Below are positions 9,529-17,954 of a DNA stretch of 64,000 nucleotides, in pieces. The stretch is from the NCBI RefSeq assembly GCF_004214935.1, contig NZ_SFCC01000001.1:434001-498000 (forward strand), given 5' to 3'. Below the pieces are notes generated by a model. That model was not told the DNA's origin. It saw nothing but the letters and a program-made list of their open reading frames with translations, and did no database searches. The translations under genes were made by a program, and so were the position numbers. The DNA is from Amycolatopsis suaedae (lineage in GTDB: Bacteria; Actinomycetota; Actinomycetes; Mycobacteriales; Pseudonocardiaceae). Numbering within the stretch: position 1 is the stretch's first letter; each line of letters begins with the position of its first letter.

Positions 9529-10959
9529 ATGGTGGACAGGCTGGCCCGTTCCGTTCTGCTGCCCGGATTCGCCGGGACCACGGCGCCCGACTGGCTGCTG
9601 CGTGAGGTGGCCGACGGGCTCGGCGGCGTGGTGTTGTTCGGCCGCAACGTGACCGACGACGAGCAGGTGGCGGCACTGACGGCGCGGCTGCGTGGCGAGC
9701 GCGACGGCGTCGTCGTCGGCATCGACGAGGAGGGCGGCGACGTCACCCGGCTCGATGCGGCCACCGGCTCACGGGTGCCGGGCCCGCTCGCGCTTGGCGC
9801 GGTCGGTGATCCGGCGCTGACCAGGAGGGTCGCCGGTCAGCTCGCCGCGCGGCTCGCCGCCTGCGGGGTCACCGTCAACCTGGCGCCCAGCGCCGACCTG
9901 ACGCTGCACGCCGACGACCCGATCATCGGCGTGCGGTCGTTCGGCTCCGACCCGCGGGCCGTCGCCGGCCAGGTGGCCGCGTTCGTGCGCGGCACCCAGG
10001 GGGAGGGCGTAGCCGCCTGTGCCAAGCACTTCCCGGGGCACGGTGCGTCCACAACGGACTCCCACTTCGCGCTGCCCGCGCTGCCGCGTGAGGACGCCGA
10101 GTTGCGTGCCGCCGAACTGGTGCCGTTCGCCGCGGCCGTCGAGGCCGGGGTCCGCGCGGTGATGCCGGGGCACCTGGTGGTGCCGTCCTGGGGCGAGCTG
10201 CCCGCCACCCTGAACCCGCGGGCGATCACCGGGGTGCTGCGTGGCGAGCTGGGCTTCACCGGCACCGTGATCACCGACGCGCTGGAGATGGCCGCGGTGG
10301 CCGGGTCGCTGGGTGACGTGGACGGCCTGGCCCAGGCCGCCGTCGCGGCCCTGGTCGCCGGTGCGGACGCGCTGTGCGTCGGCGGCGAGACGGCGGACGC
10401 GGCCGTCGTGGCCCGCCTGGTGGACGCCATCGGCGAGGCAGTGAAGGCCGGGACACTGCCGGAGGAACGCCTGGCCGAGGCGTCGGCCCGGGTCGCGGCA
10501 CTCGGTGCCGCTCCGGCGCCGGTGTCCGAGGTGGACCCGGCACTGGGCCTGGCGGCGGCACGGCGGGCGGTGCGGGTCCGGGGCGAGGCCAGGCTGGCCG
10601 CCGCGCCGGTGGTGGTCGACGTCGAGGTGCCGCCGACCATGGCCGCCGGCCCGGTTCCATGGGGCCTGGGCTCCCACCTGGCCGAGCTGGTGCCGGGCAC
10701 CGCCGTGGTACGGGTGGCCGGCGGCGACGAGCCCGCCGTCGAACCGGGCCGCCAGGTGGTCCTGGTGACCAGGGACGCCCACCGGCACGCCGACGTCGCC
10801 GCGCTGGTCACCCGGCTCGCCGCGGACCGCGAGGTGGTGCACGTGGAGACCGGTGTGCCCGGTCCGGAGCTGGGTGCCGTCGCCACGATCGACACCCACG
10901 GCGGCTCCTACGTCAGCCTGCGGGCCGCAGCCGAGCTGCTCGCCGCGTCGGCGGACTGA
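9529..10959 (+). CDS. GH3 beta-N-acetylhexosaminidase (NagZ/DasD-like)
   Basis: 476 residues, glycoside hydrolase family 3. The IDEEGGDVTRL loop, the KHFPGHGASTTDSH motif with the His-Asp pair used as general acid/base in N-acetylglucosaminidases of this family, and the nucleophile loop VITDALEM are all visible. No signal peptide is seen, so it acts in the cytoplasm on imported disaccharides such as chitobiose or muropeptide fragments. It starts 4 bp after the permease stop. The order binding protein-permease-permease-GH3 matches Streptomyces dasA-dasB-dasC-dasD. The 3' end overlaps the convergent MerR-HEAT gene by 52 nt. Confidence 0.87.
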   Translation: MVDRLARSVLLPGFAGTTAPDWLLREVADGLGGVVLFGRNVTDDEQVAALTARLRGERDGVVVGIDEEGGDVTRLDAATGSRVPGPLALGAVGDPALTRRVAGQLAARLAACGVTVNLAPSADLTLHADDPIIGVRSFGSDPRAVAGQVAAFVRGTQGEGVAACAKHFPGHGASTTDSHFALPALPREDAELRAAELVPFAAAVEAGVRAVMPGHLVVPSWGELPATLNPRAITGVLRGELGFTGTVITDALEMAAVAGSLGDVDGLAQAAVAALVAGADALCVGGETADAAVVARLVDAIGEAVKAGTLPEERLAEASARVAALGAAPAPVSEVDPALGLAAARRAVRVRGEARLAAAPVVVDVEVPPTMAAGPVPWGLGSHLAELVPGTAVVRVAGGDEPAVEPGRQVVLVTRDAHRHADVAALVTRLAADREVVHVETGVPGPELGAVATIDTHGGSYVSLRAAAELLAASAD

Positions 10960-11933
10960 GCCGCGAGCGCGGAGGCGATGAGGGCGACGGCCTGGTCGGA
11001 GTCCTGGGCCAGCCGCCGCAGGGCGTCCCCGGCGAGGCCGGCGGGTAGCTCGGCCAGCGCCTGAGCCAGCCGGATCCGCGCCGCGGAGTCCGCGGTGGCC
11101 AGCTTGCCGTCCAGCGCGGTCATGATCCGGTCGGCGCATGCGGGGTCGAGCGCCAGGGTGCCCAGCACCTCGGCCGCCTCAACGTCGTTGGTGCCGTCGA
11201 CGACCATGCCGACGAGGGCGGGCACGGCGGTGTCGTCGCCACGCCTGCCCAGGCCCAGCGCGGCATGTCCGCGGACGGCGGGGTCGGGATCGTCGAGTGC
11301 GCCGGCGAGCACGGCGGTCGCCTCGTCGCCGGGCAGCTCGGCGATCGCCATGACCGCGCGCCGCCGGACGTCGGCCCGCTCCGAGCGCATGCCCGGCGTC
11401 AGGCCGGCCACCCCGTCCGCGCCCGCCCGCGCGAGGGCCCACCGCAGCGCGCCCGCGACGTTGGGATCGGATTCGGCGAGGACGGCCTCGGCCAGGACCT
11501 CGGTGGGCACCGGGGCGTCCTGGGTGAGGGCGGCCTGCTGGCGGCGGGCGGGACTGGGGGAGTGCAGGCCACGCAGGAGCTCGACGATGCGCAGGACGCC
11601 CTGCCAGTCGAACGGCGCCGAGGCGTCCACCGCGCGGAGCCGGTCGAGCAGTTCCCGCTCCCGGTTCAGCCGGTCCTCGGTCTGCCGGATGAGGTCGCCG
11701 ACCAGGGCGGCCGGGGTGAAGGCGGGGTCCGCCAGCGCCCGGCCGATCTGCCGCAGCGACAACCCGAGGGACCGCAGGCTCTCCACGTGGAAGATCCGGC
11801 GGATGTCCTCGGGGGAGTACTCGCGGTAGCCCCCGCTGGTGCGGCCGGTCGGCCGCACCAGCCCGAGGGCGTCGTAGTGCCGCAGCATCCGGGTGCTGAC
11901 CCCAGAGCGGCGGGCCACCTCGCTGATCAGCAC
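10908..11933 (-). CDS. MerR-family regulator fused to HEAT repeats
   Basis: 341 residues. Residues 1-70 form a MerR DNA-binding domain (ISEVARRSGVSTRMLRHYDALGLV, then GYREYSPEDIRRI), with a dimerisation coiled coil at ~90-115 (QTEDRLNRERELLDRL). Instead of a small-molecule pocket, the rest (~130-330) is a chain of alpha-helical HEAT/PBS-lyase-like repeats such as DDPDPAVRGHAALGLGRRGDD. It starts with GTG inside the end of the upstream HEAT gene (7-nt overlap). The repeats suggest a protein or peptide partner, possibly the neighbouring HEAT protein; this is an inference. Confidence 0.85.
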   Translation of the reverse strand: MLISEVARRSGVSTRMLRHYDALGLVRPTGRTSGGYREYSPEDIRRIFHVESLRSLGLSLRQIGRALADPAFTPAALVGDLIRQTEDRLNRERELLDRLRAVDASAPFDWQGVLRIVELLRGLHSPSPARRQQAALTQDAPVPTEVLAEAVLAESDPNVAGALRWALARAGADGVAGLTPGMRSERADVRRRAVMAIAELPGDEATAVLAGALDDPDPAVRGHAALGLGRRGDDTAVPALVGMVVDGTNDVEAAEVLGTLALDPACADRIMTALDGKLATADSAARIRLAQALAELPAGLAGDALRRLAQDSDQAVALIASALAAQSADAASSSAAARRLT

Positions 11934-12550
11934 GCGGCGTCCTCGCCCAGCGCGACGATCCGTTTGCCCTCGTCGAACCCGGCGTCCGGGTCGCGCAGCA
12001 GCCGTCGGGTCGCGTCGGCGTGCGCACGTACCGCGGGGTCCTGACCGGCCGCGTCCAGCGCGGGCTCGATCACGTCACCGAGTGCCACCAGCGCCCGGCT
12101 GAGGCTCAGCCGCACGGACCGGTCGCCGCGGCCGAGCTGTGCGGCCAGGTCCGCGGCCAGCGTCGCCCGCTCCTCGTCGGGGACGAGGACGACGGCCGCC
12201 CGCCAGGCGCTGCGGGCCACCTCGTCGTCGGGGTCGTGCAGCAGTGCCCGGGTGATCGCCGGCCACACGCTGCGGTCACCGATCTTGGACAGGGTGTGCA
12301 GTGCCTGGCTGCGGGCCTGGGCCCGCTCGGAGCGCAGTTCGGCGAGCAGCGCGGGCACCGTCGTCTCGGCCGGGAGCCGGGTCAGGGCCCAGGTGAGCAT
12401 GTCGCGCACGAAGAAGTCCGGCTCGACAGCGCACCGGGCCACCAGCACGCCGGTCAGTCCGGGGTCGGCCCGGGTGCCTGCGGTCAGCGCGGCCTGAAGC
12501 CGTACCGACGAGTTCGTCGCGGTCAACTGTGTCGTGTCCACGGGGATCAC
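11927..12550 (-). CDS. HEAT-repeat protein
   Basis: 207 residues built of repeated ~30-residue helical units (for example EPDFFVRDMLTWALTRLPAETTVPALLAEL and DDEVARSAWRAAV). No enzymatic motif, signal or membrane segment is seen. It is first in a two-gene operon with the MerR-HEAT fusion and is preceded by a MerR-type operator, so it is probably co-regulated with, or a partner of, that regulator. HEAT repeats usually bind proteins or nucleic acids; the ligand is unknown. Confidence 0.8.
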   Translation of the reverse strand: MIPVDTTQLTATNSSVRLQAALTAGTRADPGLTGVLVARCAVEPDFFVRDMLTWALTRLPAETTVPALLAELRSERAQARSQALHTLSKIGDRSVWPAITRALLHDPDDEVARSAWRAAVVLVPDEERATLAADLAAQLGRGDRSVRLSLSRALVALGDVIEPALDAAGQDPAVRAHADATRRLLRDPDAGFDEGKRIVALGEDAAC

Positions 12551-12571
12551 CTCCGGCGCCCAGTGAAGACC

Positions 12572-12586
12572 TTGTCACAGTGTCAA
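12572..12586 (-). promoter_or_regulatory. MerR-type operator/promoter of the HEAT-merR operon
   Basis: On the minus strand TTGACACTGTGACAA is a near-perfect 7-1-7 dyad (one mismatch). It directly follows a TTGACG -35-like hexamer and precedes the HEAT gene by 21 bp. Dyads inside a long -35/-10 spacer are characteristic of MerR-regulated promoters, implying autoregulation. Confidence 0.6.
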
Positions 12587-12625
12587 CGTCAAGCGAGATG
12601 TATAACGCCCTATACGGCGTGGCTC

Positions 12626-13948
12626 TCAGCTGTTCCGCAGGAACCGGTCCAGTACCCGGGTCCCGAACTTCAGGGCCTCGACGGGGACCCGTTCGTCCAC
12701 GCCGTGGAACAGTGCGGAGAAGTCCAGGTCGGCGGGCAGTTGCAGGGGAGCGAAGCCGAAGTTGCGGATGCCGAGCTTCTGGAACGCCTTCGCGTCCGTG
12801 CCGCCGGAGAGCATGTACGGCAGCGTGCGGGCGCCCGGATCCTCGGCCAGCACCGCGGCGGTCATCGCGTCGACGAGGGCGCCGTCGAAGGTGGTCTCGA
12901 CCGGCGGGAGTTCCAGCCACTCCTTCTCGATGTCCGGCCCGAGGATCTCGTCGAGCTCGCGGTTGAAGGCCTCCAGCCGTCCCGGCAGGATGCGGCAGTC
13001 GACGGTGGCCTCGGCCGTCGACGGGATGACGTTGGACTTGTAGCCGGCGGTGAGCATGGTCGGGTTCGCCGTGTCCCGCAGCGTCGCGCCGATCATCCGG
13101 GAGATGTTGCCGAGCTTGGCCACGGCGCCCTCGATGTCGTCCTCCGGGAAGTCCCAGCCGGTGATCTCGGTGACCCCGGCGAGGAACTCGCGCACCGAGT
13201 CGGTCAGGACGAGCGGGAAGCGGTGGTTGCCCAGCCGGGCGACCGCCTCGGACAGCTTCGTGACGGCGTTGTCCCGGTGGATCATCGACCCGTGGCCCGC
13301 GGTGCCGCGCACGCGCAGCTTCATCCAGCGGATGCCCTTCTCGGCCGTCTCGATCAGGTAGGCACGCACGTCGTCCTTCAGCGTGATGCTGAACCCGCCG
13401 ACCTCGCTGATGGCCTCGGTGGCGCCCTCGAACAGCTCGGGCCGGTTGTCGACCAGCCACTGCGCGCCGTACTGGCCGCCGGCCTCCTCGTCGGCCAGGA
13501 AGGCGAAGATGATGTCCCGTGGCGGCACGATGCCGTGCCGTTTGTAGTGGCGCGCGAGCGCCAGCGTCATGCCGACCATGTCCTTCATGTCGACGGCGCC
13601 GCGGCCCCACACGTAGCCGTCCTGCACCGCCCCGGAGAAGGGATGAACGGACCATTCGGACGGGTCGGCGGGCACCACGTCGAGGTGCCCGTGCACCAGC
13701 AGCGCGCCCCGGCCCGGGTCGGCGCCGGGTAACCGCGCGATCACGTTGTGCCGATCCCGCCCGCCGGATTCGACGTAGGTGATCTCGTAGCCGACCTCGG
13801 TGAGCTTCTCGGCGACGTACTCGGCCGCGGCGCGCTCGCCGACCAGCGTGTCCGGGTCACCGGTGTTGGTGCTGTCGATGCGGAGAAGCTCGCTGGTCAG
13901 GACGACAGCCTCGTCGGCTGCTGAATCGATTAGGCTCGGTTCGGTCAC
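12626..13948 (-). CDS. M20 family metallopeptidase/deacylase
   Basis: 440 residues. It has the M20 zinc ligands and catalytic residues: VHGHLDVVP (His, Asp), WGRGAVDMKD (bridging Asp) and ADEEAGG (general-base Glu), followed by the dimerisation domain and C-terminal AMLSGGTDAKAF-type His/Asp region (MLSGGTDAKAFQKLGI). It is a cytoplasmic dipeptidase or N-acyl-amino-acid deacylase; the specific substrate cannot be read from sequence. It is a single-gene unit with a GTG start. Confidence 0.85.
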   Translation of the reverse strand: MTEPSLIDSAADEAVVLTSELLRIDSTNTGDPDTLVGERAAAEYVAEKLTEVGYEITYVESGGRDRHNVIARLPGADPGRGALLVHGHLDVVPADPSEWSVHPFSGAVQDGYVWGRGAVDMKDMVGMTLALARHYKRHGIVPPRDIIFAFLADEEAGGQYGAQWLVDNRPELFEGATEAISEVGGFSITLKDDVRAYLIETAEKGIRWMKLRVRGTAGHGSMIHRDNAVTKLSEAVARLGNHRFPLVLTDSVREFLAGVTEITGWDFPEDDIEGAVAKLGNISRMIGATLRDTANPTMLTAGYKSNVIPSTAEATVDCRILPGRLEAFNRELDEILGPDIEKEWLELPPVETTFDGALVDAMTAAVLAEDPGARTLPYMLSGGTDAKAFQKLGIRNFGFAPLQLPADLDFSALFHGVDERVPVEALKFGTRVLDRFLRNS

Positions 13949-14060
13949 GTGCCATTCCTACCACTGCCCAGCCGGGAGATCCTGCCACCGCCGCGCCGCT
14001 CCGGACAGTGGACCCCCCGTGGGAGCGGGCGGCACCGTGCGTTAACCTGTTCTCCAGCAG

Positions 14061-14144
14061 GTCCGAGTGGCGGAATGGCAGACGCGCTAGCTTGAGGTGC
14101 TAGTGCCCGTAAAGGGCGTGGGGGTTCAAGTCCCCCCTCGGACA
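14061..14144 (+). tRNA. tRNA-Leu (anticodon GAG)
   Basis: Acceptor arms GTCCGAG/CTCGGAC pair fully, with A as discriminator base and no encoded CCA. The anticodon stem CTAGC/GCTAG encloses loop TTGAGGT (anticodon GAG). A long variable arm (TGCCCGTAAAGGGCG) and the T arm GGGGGTTCAAGTCCCCC identify a class II leucine tRNA. Its 3' end serves as the left attachment site of the island that follows. Confidence 0.95.
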
Positions 14145-14151
14145 CACATTC
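14127..14151 (+). repeat. attL-like repeat, 3' end of tRNA-Leu
   Basis: The 25 bases covering the T-arm end, acceptor stem and 7 bp beyond recur at 21148-21172 with two mismatches in the same orientation. tRNA 3' ends are the usual target of tyrosine integrases. Confidence 0.75.
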
Positions 14152-14388
14152 ATGGGAGATCTCCCACACCACACAGTCACAGGCCCGTGACGTACGGTTG
14201 CGTCATGGCGTGACCGGTCACATCCGCTACGCTGGGTTGCGCGACGCCCTCCCCCGTGATCGTGGACGGGGAGGTGTGGCATGAGCCGACCTATCGTGGC
14301 TGTGACGCTTCCGGGCCGGGCCGACCTGGTCGATCGCACCGTCCGTCGGCAGCAGCCGTCGATGTTCCCGGCACCCGAGCTTCCGGCG

Positions 14389-15119
14389 TTGCGCACGAAC
14401 GGCAGTAGGCCTGCTGTGCGGGCACATTCGGTGAAAGTCCATGAGGTGAACTGGGTGCCGTGGTCGCCGTGGATGATCCCGCCCGGGATCTGGCCGGCGA
14501 TGCCGCGTGAGTCAATGGCCATGCCGAGAGCGGAGGTGGCCAGGTCGGCTCGTTGGCGGGAGTCGATGGCCCAGCCGACGCCCCGGCGGGAGTAGGCGTC
14601 GAGGACGACGCAGCAGTAGAGCTTGCCTTCCCGGGTGAGGTGCTCGGTGATGTCGGTCGCCCAGAGCTGATTCCGTCCGTCACGGTGGAAGTCGCGCTTG
14701 ACCAGGTCCGTGATGGTCTTGGCCGACGGAACACGTTTCGCCTTGCGCCGCAACGGAAGCCCGGCCAAACCCGCACGCCGCGTCAACGCGGCGACGGTCT
14801 TGCGGGACACGCTCACACCGTGCCCAAGGACAAGTTCGGCTCGGACTCTTGGAGCCCCGTACGTCTGACGGGACGCCTCATGGATGGCGGTGATCTGATC
14901 GGTCAGCCACGCCTGCCGAGTCGCCCGCGCAGAGGGCGGGTGGCTCCGAGCCTCGTAGAAGCCCGCCCGGGAGACGCCCAGGGACAGGCAAGCCTGCTTG
15001 ACCGGCACGCCCTCAGCGGCAAGCTCAGCGACGAGGACGAACCGAGCTTTTGGGGGCACCACCTTCTCCACTGCGGCAGCCGCCTTCCGCAGGATCTTCA
15101 CCCCGGTCTCCAACTCCAC
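14389..15119 (-). pseudogene. IS3-family transposase orfB, C-terminally truncated
   Basis: The N-terminal HTH_21 region (SRQTYGAPRVRAELV) and the rve integrase core with the first two catalytic aspartates (ATDITEH, D156; IIHGDHGTQFTSW, D219) are present. After residue ~244 the similarity ends abruptly, so the third catalytic residue (Glu) and the last ~60-80 residues are missing. The frame stays open to 14100, inside the tRNA, but that tail is not transposase-like. It would be expressed by a -1 frameshift from orfA near 15120. It is inactive as it stands. Confidence 0.85.
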
Positions 15120-15328
15120 GATCCGCGCCGCGCCTCAGCAAGCGCTGCCGACTCGACCTGTTCCGGAGTCGGCGACTTGACACCCCGGTCGAGCAGATCC
15201 CGGGACTTCCACCGGTGCAGACACGACTCGGCAATGCCCAGCGACGCGGCGACATCGCGCACAGAGCGTCCCGCCTCCAGCAAATCAAGGGCACGACGCC
15301 GGAACTCCGGCGGATAAGGCTTCGGCAT
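15098..15328 (-). CDS. IS3-family transposase orfA
   Basis: 76 residues: helix-turn-helix protein PPEFRRRALDLLEAGRSVRD..SLGIAESCLHRW, the standard InsN/OrfA of IS3-type elements. It overlaps orfB by 22 nt in the -1 frame, the usual arrangement for programmed frameshifting. The partner orfB is truncated, so orfA is a remnant. Confidence 0.85.
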   Translation of the reverse strand: MPKPYPPEFRRRALDLLEAGRSVRDVAASLGIAESCLHRWKSRDLLDRGVKSPTPEQVESAALAEARRGSWSWRPG

Positions 15329-15380
15329 CTCAGACGATCTCCTTCACAAGATCGTCGGACCCTACGTCTCCTCACTTCCG

Positions 15381-15424
15381 TGTCCGGCAAACAGGGTCAA
15401 CATCAAGGTGTCCGGACAACAGGG
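15381..15424. repeat. direct repeat pair at the IS3 5' end
   Basis: TGTCCGGCAAACAGGG (15381-15396) and TGTCCGGACAACAGGG (15409-15424) agree at 14 of 16 positions. They lie 50-100 bp before orfA on its upstream side. They may mark the IS terminus or two adjacent IS ends. Confidence 0.45.
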
Positions 15425-15735
15425 GAAGCTCAGTACGCCGCGATTCTGCAGAAGTTACGTGACCTCGGCGTCGTGCGGACCCGCAACGCTCCGCTGGGTG
15501 CAAGGCACGCGAGGTCGCGAAGGCCGACCTCGAAGTTGCTGGCCGACATTCGTGAACGGATCCTTGGCCGACGTCCTGGCCGAGCAAACGATCGACCGGC
15601 CGCGGTTCCACCTCGTCCGGCTCACCGCACGGCCGTTTGTAGAGTCTCGCGGCCGATGTCGTAATCTCACGAGCAACGTCGTACGGATGTCGCACACGAC
15701 GTGGTGGCGAGATTGGTTCCGGCTCCAAGTGGATG
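15425..15735. other. intergenic, nothing recognised
   Basis: I see no gene with a supported start, no RNA and no strong hairpin between the IS end and the small hypothetical gene. Confidence 0.5.
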
Positions 15736-16044
15736 TTATGTCGTTGTTGCTCCCGCTTTCTGGCTCAGGTGGTCGTCGATGATGGCGCGGAAGGTGCGCT
15801 GCCACGCACTCGGGCAGCTCGTGGGGGAGTGCAGCGGGTAGCGCAGCGGGTAGCCACTCGTCGAGCGCAGCGCCAGGTAGTCACGCAGAACTCGATGAGC
15901 AGCGGAGTTCGAGGCGGTGCGGGCGCGCAGAGAAGCGAGGAACTCGAAGAGTTCCTGCTCGCGCGGGTGGTCCGGCCCGGACCTGCAATCGTGGTCAAGC
16001 GGGTCGCACACATGGGCATGAGTGTCGTCGTGCGCTGGGGTCAT
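15736..16044 (-). CDS. small hypothetical protein
   Basis: 102 residues, not recognised. It has a His/Cys-rich N-terminus (HAHVCDPLDHDCRSGPDH), which could bind metal, then a predicted helical region EQELFEFLASLRART..AAHRVLRDYLALR. No signal or membrane segment is seen. It lies 168 bp downstream of the HTH-ricin gene on the same strand and may be co-transcribed. It could still be a chance reading frame. Confidence 0.45.
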   Translation of the reverse strand: MTPAHDDTHAHVCDPLDHDCRSGPDHPREQELFEFLASLRARTASNSAAHRVLRDYLALRSTSGYPLRYPLHSPTSCPSAWQRTFRAIIDDHLSQKAGATTT

Positions 16045-16212
16045 GCTGATCAGATCCTTTAGGCGGGAATCATGTTGTCACATATTGAGTGCTTGGCGGT
16101 GAGACTCCCGGATATGCTGGCCGGTCAGGTGACACCGACCGATCCGACCAGACAATGCCACCCACTGGGGTTCGAAATTGCGAACCCTCGAAGCCCAGGC
16201 AGGTTCGCCGCC

Positions 16213-17205
16213 TCAGCCGGCTGGTTCGAGTGATGCGCGTTCGACCGGTTCCAGGAGGAATACCTGGTCGGCCCGACCGGAACAGGTGGCCTGTGCCAGC
16301 TCGGCTCCGGCATCGATCTCGGCCAGACCACCGAGCAGGCCCACGCACTTGCCGCTGTGCACTGGCCGCAGTACGAAACCGTTCGGCACGGGCGCGGACA
16401 CCGGCTCAAACAAGAACCGTTGGTCGGCCGCCGAGGTGCAGTCCCGGGGAGCCAGCAGCATGCTGTCGTCGAGAGACGCCTCGTCCACGGACAGACAGCC
16501 CCAACCCTGCTCCGGATGGCGCCATTTGATCAGGTACACACCGGGGCCGAGGGCTTCGAGATACGTGTCCGGCACCAGTTCCTTGCACGGTCGCTGAACG
16601 GCCAGCGGACGATCTGTGCGCTTGTTGCGCTCGCGCCCCTCCCCCACGCACAGGTCGCGGTCGGCGGTATGGCCTGGGCGGAGCAGATACCAGCCATCGG
16701 AGGGCAATGCCGACGGAGCCGACGGACCGGAGGGCCGGTTGAGCAGGACCGTGGTGACGATCGCTGCGATCGTCACCACGGTCACCGCCGTCGCGGCTGC
16801 GAGCCACCGCTTCGGTCGTTCCGACAGTGGTGGTGCGGAAGATGGTGGTGGTGCGGACGCTTCGACACCCGATGACGCCACCGCCGATCGCACAGCCGGA
16901 TCCGTCGGCTCCACGTCGAGGTGCGGGCCGACGGCCAGGCGTTCCCGCGTGCTCAACCACTCGGCCAGATGCTGCCCGTCGCCGCATGCGCGCACGAACA
17001 CCGCCAGCAGCTCCGGCCGGGGAAGCGCGTCACGGCGCAACATGTCGGCGACGGTGCTGCGGGGCAGGATGGAGCCGCACTCAGCGGCCTCTTCCTCCAA
17101 TTGGCGCAGTGTCCGCCCCGAGTTCTTTTTGAGTGACCGCAGGAGGGCGCAGAACTCCGCGACACCCTTCGCTGATTCCGGCTGGATGCGGTTACGAGTC
17201 ACCAT
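16213..17205 (-). CDS. HTH-TM-ricin-like lectin protein
   Basis: 330 residues. Residues ~12-85 form an Xre-type helix-turn-helix of the actinobacterial kind (FCALLRSLKKNSGRTLRQLEEEA..RSTVADMLR). A Ser/Pro linker and one transmembrane helix (~134-155) follow, then an outside domain (~170-330) with repeated Trp/Cys motifs (GWYLLRPG, GWGCLSVDE, GFVLRPVHSGKCVGLLGG) resembling a ricin-B beta-trefoil. This suggests a membrane-anchored protein sensing or binding sugar outside with a DNA-binding-like domain inside. Such architecture is common in actinomycetes; the function is unknown. Confidence 0.7.
   Translation of the reverse strand: MVTRNRIQPESAKGVAEFCALLRSLKKNSGRTLRQLEEEAAECGSILPRSTVADMLRRDALPRPELLAVFVRACGDGQHLAEWLSTRERLAVGPHLDVEPTDPAVRSAVASSGVEASAPPPSSAPPLSERPKRWLAAATAVTVVTIAAIVTTVLLNRPSGPSAPSALPSDGWYLLRPGHTADRDLCVGEGRERNKRTDRPLAVQRPCKELVPDTYLEALGPGVYLIKWRHPEQGWGCLSVDEASLDDSMLLAPRDCTSAADQRFLFEPVSAPVPNGFVLRPVHSGKCVGLLGGLAEIDAGAELAQATCSGRADQVFLLEPVERASLEPAG
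16747..16783. repeat. perfect 17-bp inverted repeat inside the TM-helix codons
   Basis: Two 17-bp arms, perfectly complementary, flank a 3-nt loop (CTG). The left arm is GACCGTGGTGACGATCG. It lies within the coding sequence for the transmembrane helix TVVTIAAIVTTV, which accordingly reads almost as a palindrome. Confidence 0.85.
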
Positions 17206-17573
17206 CCCATCGTGGCGGATGCTCCGACCCTGGACGTCAGCCAGTCAGGTGACCTTTGTCCGACTGGCCGGACAGATGCCATCTGACCAGGCAAGAGATG
17301 ACGCAGCCGTCCGGGACGCGTCGAATCGCTTGGCGCATGTCCACCGTCTTGCCAAGCTGGCATTGCGTCACCGGGGTTGCTGCAATCCGGAACGAAAACC
17401 ACCCTTGCGTCCACATCCGAAGACCAGTCGGAACGACGCTCCCGTACGGCAGGCAGCACCACTTAAGTAGGCAATTTAACGTTTCACACAGGTTCCCCAA
17501 TGTCGTCAAAGCAGAGTGCCAGCGTCGGACCCACCACACGGACCCGGCGTCCAATAATCGGATGGAGAAGATC
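17206..17573. promoter_or_regulatory. divergent intergenic region
   Basis: 368 bp between the HTH-ricin gene and the peptidoglycan-binding gene. It must hold both promoters. An AT-richer stretch (ACTTAAGTAGGCAATTTAAC, near 17460) is the likeliest promoter zone for the rightward gene; no clear operator was found. Confidence 0.3.
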
Positions 17574-17954
17574 ATGAGATTGCGCGGAAAGACAGCCGTA
17601 TGTGCCGTCGCAGCGGCAGCGGCTTTTACGGGGCTCACCGTGACAGCTGCCTCCGCAACCGCCACCGCCCCGGCAACAGCCTCTCCCGTTCTCGCGCCTG
17701 CCGCGGAAAGCCCCTGCCCCTACAGCGGGTCCCACCCGATCCTCCGGATCGGCAGCTCCGGCGCGGCAGTCAAGCACGCACAGTGCCTGATCAACCTGTA
17801 CGGCTACGGCATCAGCGTGGACGGCAGGTTCGGGAGCGAAACCAACTATGCCGTCAAGGACGTGCAGGGACGATGCAGGATTACCAGGGACGGCGCCATC
17901 GGCCTGAACACATGGAACTGCCTGCATCCGGACAAGCTTCCCAACCCGCGCTGA
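17574..17954 (+). CDS. secreted peptidoglycan-binding domain protein
   Basis: 126 residues. The ATG is supported by ggagaag three nt upstream and a clear signal peptide (MRLRGK, hydrophobic AAAAAFTGLTVTA, cleavage near ASA). The mature part is one PG_binding_1 domain: ILRIGSSGAAVKHAQCLINLYGYGISVDGRFGSETNYAV, with four cysteines that could form disulfides. No catalytic domain is present, so it is a small exported cell-wall-binding protein of unknown role. An in-frame upstream extension lacks coding character. Confidence 0.8.
   Translation: MRLRGKTAVCAVAAAAAFTGLTVTAASATATAPATASPVLAPAAESPCPYSGSHPILRIGSSGAAVKHAQCLINLYGYGISVDGRFGSETNYAVKDVQGRCRITRDGAIGLNTWNCLHPDKLPNPR

Noticed and set aside
14100..14388. 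C-terminal continuation of the IS3 orfB frame into tRNA-Leu
   Set aside because: Transposase similarity stops at ~14389; the rest is read-through of unrelated sequence.
15098..15328. IS3 orfA/orfB as an intact, active insertion sequence
   Set aside because: orfB lacks its third catalytic residue and a clear second terminal repeat was not found.
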